A stretch of 64,000 nucleotides of DNA. Source: Blastomyces gilchristii SLH14081. Taxonomy: Eukaryota > Ascomycota > Eurotiomycetes > Onygenales > Ajellomycetaceae. A program made the position numbers and the translations under genes. Numbering within the stretch: the stretch's first letter is position 1; every line of letters starts with the position of its first letter. Under the pieces are notes generated by a model, which ran no database searches, was not told the DNA's origin, and was given only the letters and a program-made list of their open reading frames with translations. This document shows, piece after piece, positions 43,129 through 56,936 of the stretch. The DNA is taken from the NCBI RefSeq assembly GCF_000003855.2, contig NW_003101680.1:1-64000 (forward strand). Direction: 5' to 3'.

Positions 43129-44691
43129 TACTATCATGAATAATATATCTTCTTTATCTTCTTATACACTCTCAATCTTTCTTTTTCTGTGAGCATCTGA
43201 TCATGTTTTCTGATCATTTTACATGAATGCAAATAGTGATATATTTGTTTTAATTCATGTAGAATCTTCATGCATTGACAGATTCACATCTGTTAATAAT
43301 TGTGATCTCAATGTTGAATCATTCATTGAGAACTTAAGAGACATGATAATGAAGAAATTATCTATATTATATTTGACTGAGTCTTCTACATTCTTCTCTA
43401 TTCTCTCTGTTTCTTTCTCTGCTACTCTCTCTCAATCTTCTACACCTGTCTCTGTGTTCAGTTCTCCTGCTTCTGCTACTCCTGTTCCCGCAATTCTCAC
43501 TTCTGCTCTCACTACTTCTGCTCTTTCTGTCACTGTCACTTCTGCCTTCATTATCAGCTCTCTCTGTTTCAAGAAGATGTTGTGTAGGCTTGATAAGCCA
43601 TGTTTCTCAGTGTATACACTCTCACTGTTCTTATCAATCTCTAAAACAATTTATTGTATGAAGACTGTATATGATATAACTATCTGAAGCTCAGTCACAG
43701 ACACTGATTATTACATTCATTTTAAATATTCATGATAAGATAATTATTTATTTATGGCAGAGAATCATCTCTCTTCTTAATAGTATCAAGATTATAAGTC
43801 TTTTCTTTTTCCATCTTTTCTTTCTAACACTGATTTTTCTATTCTTAGAGAAATTTATTATGAGTTTTATTATGTATAAAGTTATGATGTTCACAAATAT
43901 TAAGAAACTTTTTACAATCATCAAATTCAATATTACAGATACATTCACTCTGATAAATTTCTTTGAAATGATAGATCTGTATCAGTCTATTCTCTGACAT
44001 CTGTTATCTGACTTCATGATACAGACAAAAGACATCTGTGTTTGTAAGAATGAGAATGTGAATATTGTACTCTTTTACATCTGTAAGTGTGACACTTGTA
44101 TGTCTTATCTGAGATGTTATTGTAAGAATGAGCTGTTTCTACACTGTATTCTGCTTTCTATATTCTCTCATATCTCTCTCTCTCTTTCTGAGAAGCCTCA
44201 TATGTGTTGTAATTGCATGTATAACTCTAAGATCAGTGAGTGTTCATTCAGTAACTGTTCTCATCTCTGATTTTATGATTCTTATATACTAACAATGATT
44301 TCTAGTTGCTTCAGTGTCAGAGGTCATTCTAATCAAAGATAATAACATCACTGAGACTACTTTCTTCTGTTCTCAAGCTTCTTTCATTGTTTTCTCTTTC
44401 TTCTCTGTGAAGAAGATTGTATATATACTGAGTTGTAAGCATTCAGCTTCAGATAACTCTCACTGTCATTTATTTGATTCTGCACTCTCTTTCTCTTTCA
44501 TTTCTTTCATCTTCACTCTCTCTATTCTGGCTTCTGATTCTGTGAGTCTCATACTCTTCTTCAATGTTTCTACACACATGTGTACATATTTCTATATTGA
44601 CATTTCAGTCAATCTTGTGATAAACAATATTAATGTTATATACAGAGTAGTAGAGAAATCAGAGACATGTGTGATATTGTTACAAGAGTGA
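43129..44691 (+). pseudogene. GY2 outer: putative antisense gene between integrase and 3' LTR
   Basis: Long open pieces on the strand opposite to gag-pol occur at 43,223-43,687 (154 codons), 44,016-44,270 and 44,314-44,691, each with a counterpart in GY2 inner. The first starts MNANSDIFVLIHVESS, passes through a Ser/Thr/Ala/Pro-rich stretch and ends SCFKKMLxRLD...YCMKTVYD. The second is rich in Cys, which could be former Arg (CGT/CGC to TGT/TGC). The last carries VINNINVIYRVVEKSET, conserved in both copies. Stops between pieces are mostly TGA or TAA of the mutational type. No known domain recognised. It could instead be a fortuitous frame opposite a spacer, but the conserved peptides and codon-sized indels argue for coding. 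Confidence 0.45.
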
Positions 44692-45699
44692 CTTATAACT
44701 CTTGAATTTCTTGCAGATCTTGAGTTTTGAGATTTCCTTTGTTTTTGACATTTTTCAGATGACATGGTGTTGAAAATAGATTAAATATGTAACATATGAA
44801 AATGAATGAGATGTATATAATAACATTTGTGTTTTACAGCTGACTCTTACAGTTGATGATCAATTCATTATCTCTTTTCTTTTTTTACACTTTTTCTTTG
44901 TCTGCTAGTCACTACTCTTATATTATCTCTATATGATACAGTATTCAGTGACTAGGTTCAGCAGCTTTTATCTCTTATAATTCTGTCTTATGTATTATAC
45001 TGTCTCTCTTCACTCACTCAGACTACTACAGTGAACAGCTTATCAAAACTAATCTCACTCAATCTCTGAGTATTCTCAGAAATCAAGATAACTTGATTTC
45101 ACATGTCTGTGAATGTTTCAGATGCTTCATCCTCTGTTATCTTCATGATTGAACTGATGTAAACAGTTAAATTTCACTCTGAATTTCTTTTTCTTCTGCA
45201 ATCTGACTCACATGCAAGTCTGCTGCTCTGAGACTACTCTTTGTCATATTATATTCACAGTCTACAGTGTGTTATCATACAACTAGCTACAGTCACATTA
45301 CTTATTAAAGTATGATATTTGTCTGATTTCTTCATTTCTTCTTATTCTTTTCTTATAATTATACAAAGATCAGAATAAGTAAGATCATCTGATTTGTAAG
45401 CATCTATGATTTGTCTTACTTTATAAGCCTTTTTAATTATAAGTCTCTTCTTTTTCAACACTGATAATAGTGCTGTGAATGATTATAATTTACTTAAGTC
45501 TTATATCTTTGATTTTATAAGATATGAATTATTTATTAAGTTGTATAAGATCTGTTTCTCTGGTTCTTTCAATGTGTATATTCTCAGAGAATGTGATTTA
45601 AGTATTTTATATAACTCAAATCATCTAGATTGAAACTTCTCAGAACTGTCATTATATATAAGAACTTATATTCTTATCTTGAGACTCAATTTCTTAACT

Positions 45700-48600
45700 A
45701 GTAAGTCTCATATTCTTTTCAATTGAATTGCTCAGTTCAGAAGTAACTTATTAGCTTTTATACATATGTGACTGATCTCTTTCAATCTTAATTCTATGTT
45801 CATGACTGCTGCATCTGTGACTGTTATGTCTGCAACTGTTATTCTCTTCTTCATCTTTTTCAAAGCATTTTTCAGAATGCACAAATGCAATTCATACAAC
45901 AGATAGAATGATGAACACTTGAAGACTGCATACTGTTGAATTCACATGACTAATAGCATCTACTCAAGATATTTATTCTATAGTCTTATAGACTTGCTCA
46001 CTAGATATTTCATTAGTATGTTACTCAAGATTTCATTCAAGTATTTCATCTTCTCATTTATTCACAGATGATATGATGTTGTTCTACAATGTCATGTCTG
46101 TAACTGACTCATGAAATGCCTCACTACTTCTTCTACAAGATTTGTATTATTATTAGTTAGAATCTCACATAGTATTTCATAGTTGATATAGATCTCATTA
46201 TGTAGAAACTTTATCATCATCTTCTCTGTTATCTCTGAAACTGCTTTCACAACTGATCAGTCAGTAGTGTAGTTAATAGCAGTGATTATTTAACAGTTTT
46301 CATTTGATGTTCACAGTAATATGTCTATAAGATTCACTCTTCATCATTTGAACAGTTGTATTATATATTTCATCTGATATTATACCTTCTTATATTCTAA
46401 TTCTTTCTTAGATTCTTTCATGACCTGATAATTCAGACACTCATGAGTGTATATCTTAATATTCTCAGCCATGCTTGATCAGTATACTCTTGATTTGAGT
46501 ACACTCATGAGTTCAGAGCTTTCTAAGTAACTGAATTCCTTGTACATACAAGTTATTAAGTTGTGTCTAAATGAATGTTTCAGATAGAGAGCTTGTGTAT
46601 ATTCTAGATCACAGTAAAGCATAACATTATTTTTCAATTTTCTCAGCTTGAAGTTTGAAAGCATCTCTTCTACTACTTTTATAAGACACTTATTATTTAA
46701 TATCTTATCATGTCTCAAGTGAGAGATCATTGCATTCACTTATTCTGATTTCTTGTATTTTCTCAGTGTGTTTAACATGAACTTCTCTTGTACCTGATTC
46801 ATAGAATCCTCATTCATGAAACCAGGTCTGTGACTGATTGTATCAGATATTACAGTGTTCAATCTCTTTCAGTATTTGATATGAAGATTATACACTTGAA
46901 ACTTCAAGATTCAATATACTAAGCATTTGAAAGGTTTTATCATCAATTGTAGATAGACAAGAGTTTTACAATCTGTGATCACTGCTGTTATATATCTGTT
47001 ATTAATATATGTATCTCACAATGTCAGTGCATGCTTGATTACTAGCAATTTCTTTTCATACACTGAGTAATTGAGCTCAGTGCCTGATAGTTTCCTATCA
47101 TCATATGTCACTGAGTGCAGCTTGTCATTCTTACTCATCTGTAGAAGAGCATCTTCAATAGCTTATTTAAATACATCTATCTTAATGTAGAAAGATTTAT
47201 CACAATCTGATTAAATAAGCACTGAGAATATTATCATGCATTCTCTCAGTGTGAGAAAGGCCTCTTCACACACAGTATTTCATATAATTGAATGAAACTT
47301 CTTCTTTCACAGATTTACATCTGTTTCTCTTAAGAGATCTGAGAGTGATACAGATATTCATACAAAATCCTTAATGAATCTGCAGTAATATAAGATCAAT
47401 TTAAGAAACTGTTATATATAATGTATATTTCTCAGCGGCAGTCAATTCACTATAACATTCAATTTCTTCAGAATGAGGTGTATACAGTCATCACTCACTA
47501 CATATTCTACAAACTTCAACTCTTTCATTTCAAACACATACTTTGATGATTTGATATAGAGCTTATACTCTGTCAGAGTTATAAGCACTTCATCAAGATA
47601 CTTCAGATATTTATTATATAAGTTTAAGAAGACTAGAATATTATTCAGATATACAAGATATGAGATTTCATTCTGTTTATAAAGAATCATATTCATCATC
47701 ATTTGAAAGATGATAGATGCATTTATCAGATTAAATAATATTATCAGAAATTCAAACTTCTCTTATTATATATTAAGCACAGTTCACAGTACTGATAGTT
47801 TATCTATACAGATCTGTCAATATTCTGAGAGAAGATTGTTCTTCAATAGATATCAGATGTTTCTGACTGTATTCAACTGTTATTGAATTCATAGTAATGA
47901 GTATTCATTCTTGATTATAAGCTTGTTAAGTGCTTAATAATCAATACATATCTGTCACTCTTCACCTGTCTTTTTCATAAATAGAACTGAGAAGTCTCAT
48001 ATACTTGATGAGAGTTATATGAGACTATATTCTAGAAGGTCTGTGATCTGACACTTTTATTCTTCAAGATATGTTTGTGACAAAGAGTATACATTTTGAT
48101 TGACTGGTTTCGCATCTTCTGTGTCAATCTCATGTACAAATCCTCATTCTGATAATAATTTCAGTGAAAGATCTGTTCAGAAGATCTTTTCATACTTCTT
48201 CAGAAGTTTCTTCATACACTTATTCTCTCACATATTCTTTATCTTAGTTTTCTCTACTTTCAGGTTCTGTATAATATACAGAATGCTTTCAGATCAGATC
48301 TTGTAAATCATTCTCTGTACTTATTAATGTATAAGCAGATTTAATTCTTCTATATCAGAGACATGAAATATTATTCTTATATCAGTTAATAGAATTGTAT
48401 GAATCATTTTCTTTCTATCAGTTAATTATATATAGTATGTACATTATTGAATCTGTAGATTAAATCTTTGAAATTAATTAAGTTTAAGAATAAGATTGTA
48501 TTTCATATTCTCCAGCTCTTATGCTCAAATATAGTAAGATTATTCTCTGAAGTGTAAGAGAACTCTTACTCTTATGAATAATACTAAATATCAGTTATCA
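45700..48600 (-). pseudogene. GY2 outer pol remnant (RT, RNase H, integrase)
   Basis: RT is clear at 47,702-47,442 with YLNNILVFLN (usual YLDDILVFS), LDEVLITLTEYKLYIKSSKYVF and ELKFVEYVV (usual FLGHVV). The integrase zinc region is at 46,739-46,440 with HNLITCMYKEFSYLESSELM and RVYWPSM-like residues. The catalytic core lies further left at about 46,230-45,900. All frames carry nonsense codons. Confidence 0.8.
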
Positions 48601-48795
48601 GATAATCTTATATATCAGAGATTCTTTACTCAGTGAACTTCTTTTAGTCTTCAAATTATATAATCACTAATATATTGTATAGAAGCTTCTGTGTCTGCTA
48701 ACACTTTTACAGTTATCTCTCAATTCTTATTTAAGTGCTCTCTATACATTAATATTTCAGATCTTAAGATATTGAGATAAGTGTCTGCTTCTGCA

Positions 48796-48962
48796 TGTGA
48801 TTCAAAGGTTGCTTGAGCCAGCGTACGATTACAGGCATACGCCGGCTTCTTATATACTGTACACTAAATTAATTGGTGGCCGCTATGGCCCCTTTATATT
48901 TGTAAGCAAGTTCAAAAGTGGCTGTGTTATTATTCAGTGATTGTACATTCTTCTGAATCACA
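48796..48962 (-). repeat. 3' LTR of GY2 inner
   Basis: It is 167 bp, TGTGATTCAAAGG...GAATCACA. Confidence 0.85.
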
Positions 48963-49380
48963 TCCTTTCTCACCAGATTCAGTCACGCTCATGTGACCAT
49001 GTTGTATGTCCTAGCTTCATGTGAATTAGCTCACTACTAGTGTTTCACAATTGTGTGATCTATTTCTGATTTGACTAGCATTCTGTGTACACTCTTACAA
49101 AGAATCTTTCACTATATTACACTTCTTATTTACTAACTTTTCTCATTCTTTAATCATCTTCTTCATCATTGTCATCATTGAATGTTATCATCTCATTCAA
49201 GATTTCTACCTCTTCTTCTGTTCAACTCTTTCTATCTATTCATCTATCACATTGTACACATTTCTGGCAATGGCCTTCTGTTTCCACAACAAGTGTTATC
49301 ATAGTGCTTATACTGAGCAGTTCATTAGCAGTAAGTGTAATGTGTTATGAAACATGACTAGGACTTGTTTATCTTCTAAC

Positions 49381-51065
49381 AATTATCAGAACATATTATC
49401 ATGAATAACACACCTTCTTCATCTTCTTATACATTCTCAACTGTTTTTCTTCTCAGTGAGCTTCTGATCATGTTTTCTAACACAATTTTATATGAACACA
49501 GATGCTGATATGTTTGTTTTTATTTGCATAGAATCTTCACATGTTGACAGATCTGCATTCACTGATGATAGTGAACTCAATATTGAATCATTGATTGAGA
49601 ACTTGAAGAACATGATAATGAAGAAATTGTCTCTGTCATATGTGGCTGAGTCTTCTGTGTTCTTCTCTACCTCTTCTATCACTTCTTTCTCTGCTGCTTT
49701 CTTCTCTGTTTCTTTCTCTGCTGCTTCTTCTCAATCTTCTACACTTGTTTCTGTGTCTGGTTCTCCCGCTCCTGCTATCTCTGTTCCTGTGACCCTCACT
49801 CTCACTACTTCTACTCCTGCTGCTGCCTTCATTACTAGCTCTTCCTGTTTCAAGAAGATGTTGTATAGACTTGATGAATCACATTTCTCAGTGTGTACAC
49901 TTCTGTCCTTCTTATTAACCTCTAGAATGATCTATTGTATGAAGACTGTGTATGACATGACTATTTGAAGCTCAGTCATGAACACTGATTATTACATTCA
50001 TTTCAAATATTCATGATAAGACAATTGTTCATTCATATCAGAGAATCACCTCTCTCTTCAACAGTATTGAGATTATAAGTCTTTTCTTTTTTCTCTTCTC
50101 TTTCAATGCTGATTTTTCTAGGGAAAATTATTATAAGTTTTATTATACATGAAGTTGTGATATTCACAGATATTAAGAAACTTTTTACAACTGTAAAGTT
50201 TAATATTGCAGAGATATTCACTCTGATGAATTTCTTCAGAATAATAGATCTGTATCATTCTATTCTCTGATATCTATCATCTGACTTCATGATGCAGATA
50301 AAAAATATCCATGTTTTCAGAAACAGGAATATGAATGTCATACTCTTTTACATCTGCAGATGTGAGACTTGTATGTCTTATCTGAGATGTTATCATGGGA
50401 ATGAGTCATTTACACACTGTGTTCTGCTTTCTGCATTCTCTCATGTCTCTCTCTCTCTTTCTGAGAAGTCTTGTGCATGTTGTAATTGTGTGTACAATTC
50501 TAAGATCAGTGAGTGTTCATTCAGTAATTGTTACCCCTGCTTTTGTGATTTCATATACTAATAATAGTTCTTAGTTGCTTCAGCATCAGAGGTCATTTTA
50601 ATTGAAGATGACAACATCACTGAGACTACTCTCTTCTGCTCTCAAGCTTCTCTCATTGCTTTCTCTCCCTCTCCTGCGGGGAAGTCTTCTGCTCTCAAGC
50701 TCCTCTCATTGCTTTCTCTCCCTCTTCTGCGGGGAAGGTTATGCACACACTGAGTTGTAAGTGTTCAGCTCTGAGTGACTTCTGCTGTTATTTATCTGAT
50801 TCTGTGCTTTCTTCTTCTTCTGTTTCTTCTGTCTTCACTCTCCCTGTCTTGACTTCTGATTCTGTGAGTTCTGCACTCTTCTTCAATTTCTCTACACACA
50901 TATGTATACATTTCTATATTAGCATTTCAGCTAGTCTTGTAATAAACAATATTAATGTTATATACAGAGTAGTAGAGAAATCAGAGACATGCACAGTATT
51001 ATTACAAGAGCAGCTTGCAGTGCTCAAATCTCTTATGAATCTTGAGTTTTGAGATTTTCTTAGTT
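49381..51065 (+). pseudogene. GY2 inner: putative antisense gene between integrase and 3' LTR
   Basis: Counterpart of 43,129-44,691 in the inner element, with open pieces at 49,492-49,968, 50,289-50,561 and 50,741-51,052. A possible start upstream at 49,401 gives MNNTPSSSSYTFSTVF in another frame. Net length differs from the outer copy by 12 nt over the first piece, composed of several indels in the Ser-rich part. A 53-bp tandem duplication (50,632-50,737) shifts the frame in this copy. The C-terminal coil-like end reads VVEKSETCTVLLQEQLAVL. Function unknown. Confidence 0.45.
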
Positions 51066-51779
51066 TTTAGCATTTTTCAGATGATGTGATGTTGGAAATA
51101 GATTAAATATGTGATGTATGAAAATGAATGAGATGTGTATAATAACATTTGTCTTTTTACAGCTGACTCTTATGATTGATGATCAATTCATTTTTCTTTT
51201 CTTATACTTTTTCTTTGTCTGCTAGTCACTACTCTTATGTGATCTCTATATAATACAGTGTTCAGTGACTAGGTTCAGCAGCTTTCATCTTTTATGATTC
51301 TGTCTTGTATATTATACTGTCTCTCTTCACTCACTCAGATTACTACAGTAAACAGCTTATCAAAACTAATCTTATCTGATCTCTGAGTGTCTTCAGAAAT
51401 TGAGATAACTTGATCTCATGTGTCTGCAGATGTTTCAGATAGTTTGTTCTCTGTGATCTCTGTGATTGAACTGGTGTAAACAGTTGAATTCAACTCTGAA
51501 TCTCTTTTTCTTCTGTGATCTGATTCACATGCAAGTCTGTCCCTCTGAGACTGCTCTTTGCTGTGTTGCACTCACTGTCTGTGATGTGTTATTATACAAT
51601 CAGCTACAGTCTCATCACTTATTGAAGTGTGATATTTATCTGATTTCTTCATTACTTCTCATTCTTTTCTTATAATTATGAAAAGGTTGGAATAAGTGAG
51701 ATCATCTGATTTATAAGTATCTATGATTTCTCTTACTTTGTGAGACTTTTCAATTATAAGTCTCTTCTTTTTCAACACT

Positions 51780-54700
51780 GATGATAGTGCTGTGAATAAT
51801 CATAATCTGCTCAGGTCTTGCATCTTTACTTTCATAAGTTATGAATCATTTATTAAGTTGTATAAGATCTGTCCCTCTGGTTCTTTCAATGTGTATATTC
51901 TCAGAGAATGTGATTTGAGTATTTTATATGACTTAAATCACCTAGGTTGGAACTTCTCAGAACCCTCATTGTATATGAGAACTCATGTTCTTATCTTGAG
52001 ACTCAATTTCTTAACTAGTGAGTCTTGTATTCTTTTTAATTGAATTGCTCAGTTCAGAAGTAACTTGTTAGCTTTTGCATGTGTGTGACTGATCTCTTTC
52101 AATCTTGATTCTGCATTCATGACTGTTGCATCCGCAACTGCTGTTCTCTTTCTCATCTCTTTCAAAACATTCTCTGAGATGCGCGGATGCAATTCATATA
52201 ACAGATAGAATGATGAACACTTGAAGACTGCATACTGTTGAATCCGCGTGGCTAATAGCACCTGTCTGAGATATTCATCTCATAGTCTTGTAGGCTTGCT
52301 CACTAGATATTTCATCAGCATGTTGTCCAAGATTTCATTCAAGCATTTCATCTTCTCATTTATCTGTGAGTGATATAATGTTGTTCTACAATGTCTTGTC
52401 TGTAACTGGCTCATGAAATGCCTTATCACTTCTTCTATGAGATTTGCATCATTATCAGTTAGAATCTTGCATGGCATTCTATAGTTAATATAGATCTTAT
52501 TATATAGAAACTTCATCATCATCTTCTCTGTCATCTCTGAAACTGCTTTTGTGACTGGCCAGTCAGTAGTGTAATCAATAGCAGTGATTATTCATCAATT
52601 TTCATTTGATGTTTGCAGCAATATGTCTATGAGATTCATCTCTCATTGTTTGAACAATTGTATCATACACTTCATCTGATGTTGCACTTTCTCACATTCT
52701 AACTCTTTCTTAGATTCTTTCATGATCTGATAATTCAGACACTTGTGAGTATACATCTGAATATTCTCAATCATGCTTGGCCAGTATACTCTTAATTCAA
52801 GTACACTCATGAGTTCAGAGCTTTCTAAGTGACTGAATTTCTTGTGCATGTGAGTCATCAAGTTGTGTCTAAATGAATGTTCTAGATAGAGAGCTTCTGC
52901 ATATTCTAGATCACAGTAAAGCATAACATCATTTTCTAATTTTCTCAGCTTGAAGTTCAGAAACATCTCTTCTACTGCTTTTATAAGATACTTATCATTC
53001 AATATCTTACTATTCTTCAAGTGAGAGATCATTGTGTTCACTCATTCTGATTCCTTGCATCTTCTCAGTGCATTTAAATATGAACTTCTCTTATATCTGA
53101 TTTGCAGGACTCTCACTCATGAAATCAGGTCTGTAACTGATTGTATCAGATATCACAGTATTCAATCTCTTTCACTATTTGATATGAAGATTGTACACTT
53201 GAAACTCTGAGATTCAACATGCTAAGCATTTGAAAGATTTTATCATTAATTGTAGATAGATGAGGCTTTCATGATTCATAATCACTGTTATTGTATGTCT
53301 GTTATCAATATATCTATTTCATAATATCAGCATGTACTTAATCACTAGTAATTTCTTTTCATGCACTGAATAATTGAGCTCAGCATCTGATACTTTTCTA
53401 TCATTATATGTCACTGAGTGCAGCTTGCTGTTCTTGCTTATCTGTAGAAGAGTGTCTCTGATAGCTCATTTGAATACATTTATCTCAATGTAGAAAGATT
53501 TATTGTGATCTGATTGAATAAGCACTGAGAATATTATTATATATTCTCTCAGTGTGAGAAAAGTCTCTTTATATATAGCATTTCAGATGATTGAATGAAA
53601 CTTCTTCTTTCACAGATTTGTATCTGTTTCTCTTAAGAGATCTGAGAGTGATGTAGATATTTATGTGAAATTCTTGATGAATCTGTGATAATATGAGATT
53701 AACTCAAGAAACTGTTGTACATGATGTACATTTCTTAGCTGCAGTTAATTTACTATGATATTCAATTTCTCTGAGATGAGATGTATACAGTCATCACTCA
53801 CTACATGTTCTATAAACTTTAACTCTTTCATTTTAAACACACACTTTATTGATTTGATATAGAGCTTATACTCTGTCAGAGTTGTAAGCACTTTATCAAG
53901 ATACTTCAGATATTTATTATATAAGTTTGAGAAGACTAGAATGTTATTGAGATATATGAGATATGAGGTTTCATTCTGTTTATAAAGAATCATATTCATT
54001 ATCATTTGAAAGATAGCAGGTGCATTTATCAGACTGAATAGTATTATCAGGAATTCAAACTTTTCTCATTGCATATTAAACACAGTTCACAGAACTGACA
54101 GTTTGTCTATACAAATCTGTCAGTATTCTGAGAGAAGATCAATCTTTAATAGATATCAGGTATTTTCAACTGTATTCAACTGTTATTGAATTCATGACAG
54201 TGAATATTCATTCTTGATCATAAGCTTGTTAAGTGCTTAATAATTGATACACATCTGTCACTCTTCATCTGTCTTTTTCATGAATAGAACTGGAAAGTCT
54301 CACACACTTAATGAGAGTTGTATGAGACTACATTCTAGAAGGTCTGTGATCTAATACTTCTGTTCTTTGAGATGTGTTTGTGACAGAGAGTATGTATTCT
54401 GATTGACTGGTTTTACATCCCCTGTGTCAATCTCATATACAAATCCTTATTCTGACAGCAATTTCAGTGAAAGATCTGTTCAGAAGATCTTCTCATGCTT
54501 CTTCAGAAGCTTCTTCATACTCTTATTCTTCTGCATATTCTTTATCTTGGTTTTCTTCACTTTCAGGTTCTGTATGATATACAGAATGCTTTCAGATAAG
54601 ATCTTGTAAATTATTCTCTTTACTTATTAATGTGTAAGCAGATTTAATTCTTCTATATCAGAGATGTGAAATGTTCTTCTCATATCAGTTGATAGAATCA

Positions 54701-55060
54701 TATGAATCATTTTCTTCCTATCAGTTAACTGTATATGATATGTATGTCATTGAATCTGCAGATTAAACCTTTGAAATCAATTAAGTCTGAGAATAAGATT
54801 GTATTTCACATTCTGCAGCTCTCACACCTAAATGTAGCAAGATCATTCTCTGAAGTATAAGAAAACTCTTACTCTTGCAGATGATATTAAATATCAGTTA
54901 TCAGATAATCTTATATATCAGAAATTCTTCACTCAGCAGATCTCTTTCAGTCTTCAGATTATATAATTATTAATATATTGTATAGAAGCTTCTGTGTTCA
55001 CTAATACTTTTACAGTCATCTCTTAATTCTTACTCAAGTGTCTCTTATACATTAACATTT
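51780..55060 (-). pseudogene. GY2 inner pol remnant (RT, RNase H, integrase)
   Basis: RT lies at about 54,300-53,745 and includes FPVLFMKKTD, LNKLMIKN and YLNNILVFSN. RNase H is near 53,640-53,100. Integrase covers 53,041-52,280, with a zinc-binding segment ending CLNYQIMKE (second Cys changed to Tyr) and a core with ILTDND, TTLYHSQINEKMKCLNE and LDNMLMKYL. A post-core segment (52,261-52,049) contains LYELHPRISENV and RLKEISHTHAKAN, typical of gypsy integrase C-termini. It is broken by TGA and TAA codons. Confidence 0.82.
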
Positions 55061-55099
55061 CAGGTCTCAAGACATTGAGATGAGTGTCTGCTTCATTCT

Positions 55100-56440
55100 C
55101 ACTTACATCTCAGTCAGAAGCCTGCTTTCTCTTAATATTTACAGAATTCAGAGAGTCTTCTAATGCAGGCATCTCTTTTACTTTGAAGACTTTTCATAGA
55201 ATATCAGCAAGTGTCTCTGAGCTCACTGATTCTGCTAGTTTTTTGACTTTCTTACTTCTCTTAACTGTGCATGCTGTGTGTAATCTTTTATATTATGATT
55301 TTGATGTCTGCAGTTGAAGCAAGCTCAATACTCATGATATCAAGATTTTCACTCAGAGAATCTCTTTTTTAGAGAATTCAGTGCTTTATCAATAACATTC
55401 AGATCTAGATTCATCACATCTGAGTGTGTAGCTTATGTCATAGAAGTCTGATTACTCATTCTCTGCTGAGATATACTTGATTACAGTATTTTCTGTTGTA
55501 ATTAACTCACTTGTTTCTGTACAATGAGAATGTTATATGCTTTCTTCACTATGCCTGACTGTGAGATTAAGTATTTTTATTCTGCTCTTAACTCAGGTAT
55601 AAGATTATGAATGAAGATCTGTAAATAGAAAGATGTTGAAAGCTCTTCATTCAACATAAGATAGTGTAAACTGAAGTGTGTGAAGTATGATGTAAGATTA
55701 CTCACTTATCTACACTCAGTGAAGTGTTCATAACACTTATCTTATATATTCACTTTCTCAAAGTTGTACAAGATTCATTTGAAAAACTCATTCTATGTTT
55801 GTGAAAATGAATATCACTCTGAGTCTGTGAGATTTATCTTTTTATCAGTTATTCATAATAACTTTGCTTTTCTGTGTAGAAATGTGACAGATCTTAAGAC
55901 TTGTTAAAATTCTGTTGACTGTCTGTCTGTAAGTTCATGTTTAATCTGATAATATGATTACATCTGACTTAGTCAGCTGATTACAGCATCATTTTTTCAG
56001 TCATCATTGAAGCTTGATGACTCTGACAGATCTTTCAGCTTGATATATTTCATGCTCAGATTCTCATCCTGTGCAGTGATCTCTGATAATGTGTATACTT
56101 CTGAAGAGATTATGAACAATCATGATGAGATCTTCAGATTCAGTGTAGTTATCTGTCTGTATAAACATTCAATCTCTCACTACAGGTCTAAGACCTGATT
56201 TTCTCTATTCTTATTGATGATGATGATTGCATCAGTGAAGCTCTTCATCATGAATACTTGATCTGCAGTGAATGTCAATTGTTGTTTAGCTTTCACCTCA
56301 GCCTGCCACTGTGTATGCAAGGTCTCAATTTTGTTTAGAATTCTCATACATGTACAGAGCTTCAATTCCAGTTCAGCAGTTTCAGCTGCTTTTCTTACTG
56401 CTTCAAGTAAACCCTCTGAGAGGTTCTGCATATCTTTCAG
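55100..56440 (-). pseudogene. GY2 inner gag remnant
   Basis: The open N-terminal piece 56,431-56,180 (MQNLSEGLLEAVRKAAETAE at its start) is helical and Glu/Lys/Gln-rich. A knuckle-like CFNCRHQNHNIKDY (C-x2-C-x4-H-x4, final Cys changed to Tyr) lies in the complement of about 55,270-55,325. The order N-terminal helix, capsid, knuckle fits gypsy gag. Confidence 0.7.
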
Positions 56441-56509
56441 TTCAGATAGCAGAGAAGAGTATTATTTGTATTAACTAGAGAAGATATTCATTTTGATGAT
56501 TTCTCATTG

Positions 56510-56590
56510 ATCATACAATATCTATTATTATATTGTTATCTTATTATATCACTATAATATTATATTGCTATATTGTTATATGATTTCTGT
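56510..56590. repeat. ATT/TAT-rich simple repeat in GY2 5' region
   Basis: An imperfect (TATTAT/TATTGT)n tract. The corresponding tract in the outer copy is at about 58,510-58,575 and differs in length, as expected for a microsatellite. Confidence 0.7.
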
Positions 56591-56936
56591 TATCATCATA
56601 CAACTTCAGTGATGATCACCTCTTCTTTTTATCCTTCTTTTGAGTAGAGAGTGAACTTCTTTGAATCTGATTCACTGCTCTCATCTTCTTTCTCACATCT
56701 CATTCATTCACATCTCATACATGGCATTTGTCTGAACATGGAGTTTTTCCTTAATAAGTGAAGCAGCATCAATCAGATGCTCTTCTGCTCACTGTTCTTC
56801 ATACACTATCTTTTGAGACATTTTTAGAACCACACTGACATGATAACTACAAATCACTTTATAGATGGAATTATTACACTCTGAAGGAGTCTGTGCTTCT
56901 CATCAGTTTTTAGACATGCTATCAGATGTGATTCAA

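Noticed and set aside
44016..44270. Zinc-finger protein suggested by many Cys residues
   Set aside because: Many Cys codons are TGT/TGC that may be decayed CGT/CGC (Arg), so Cys spacing cannot be taken as a metal-binding motif; kept only as part of the putative antisense gene.
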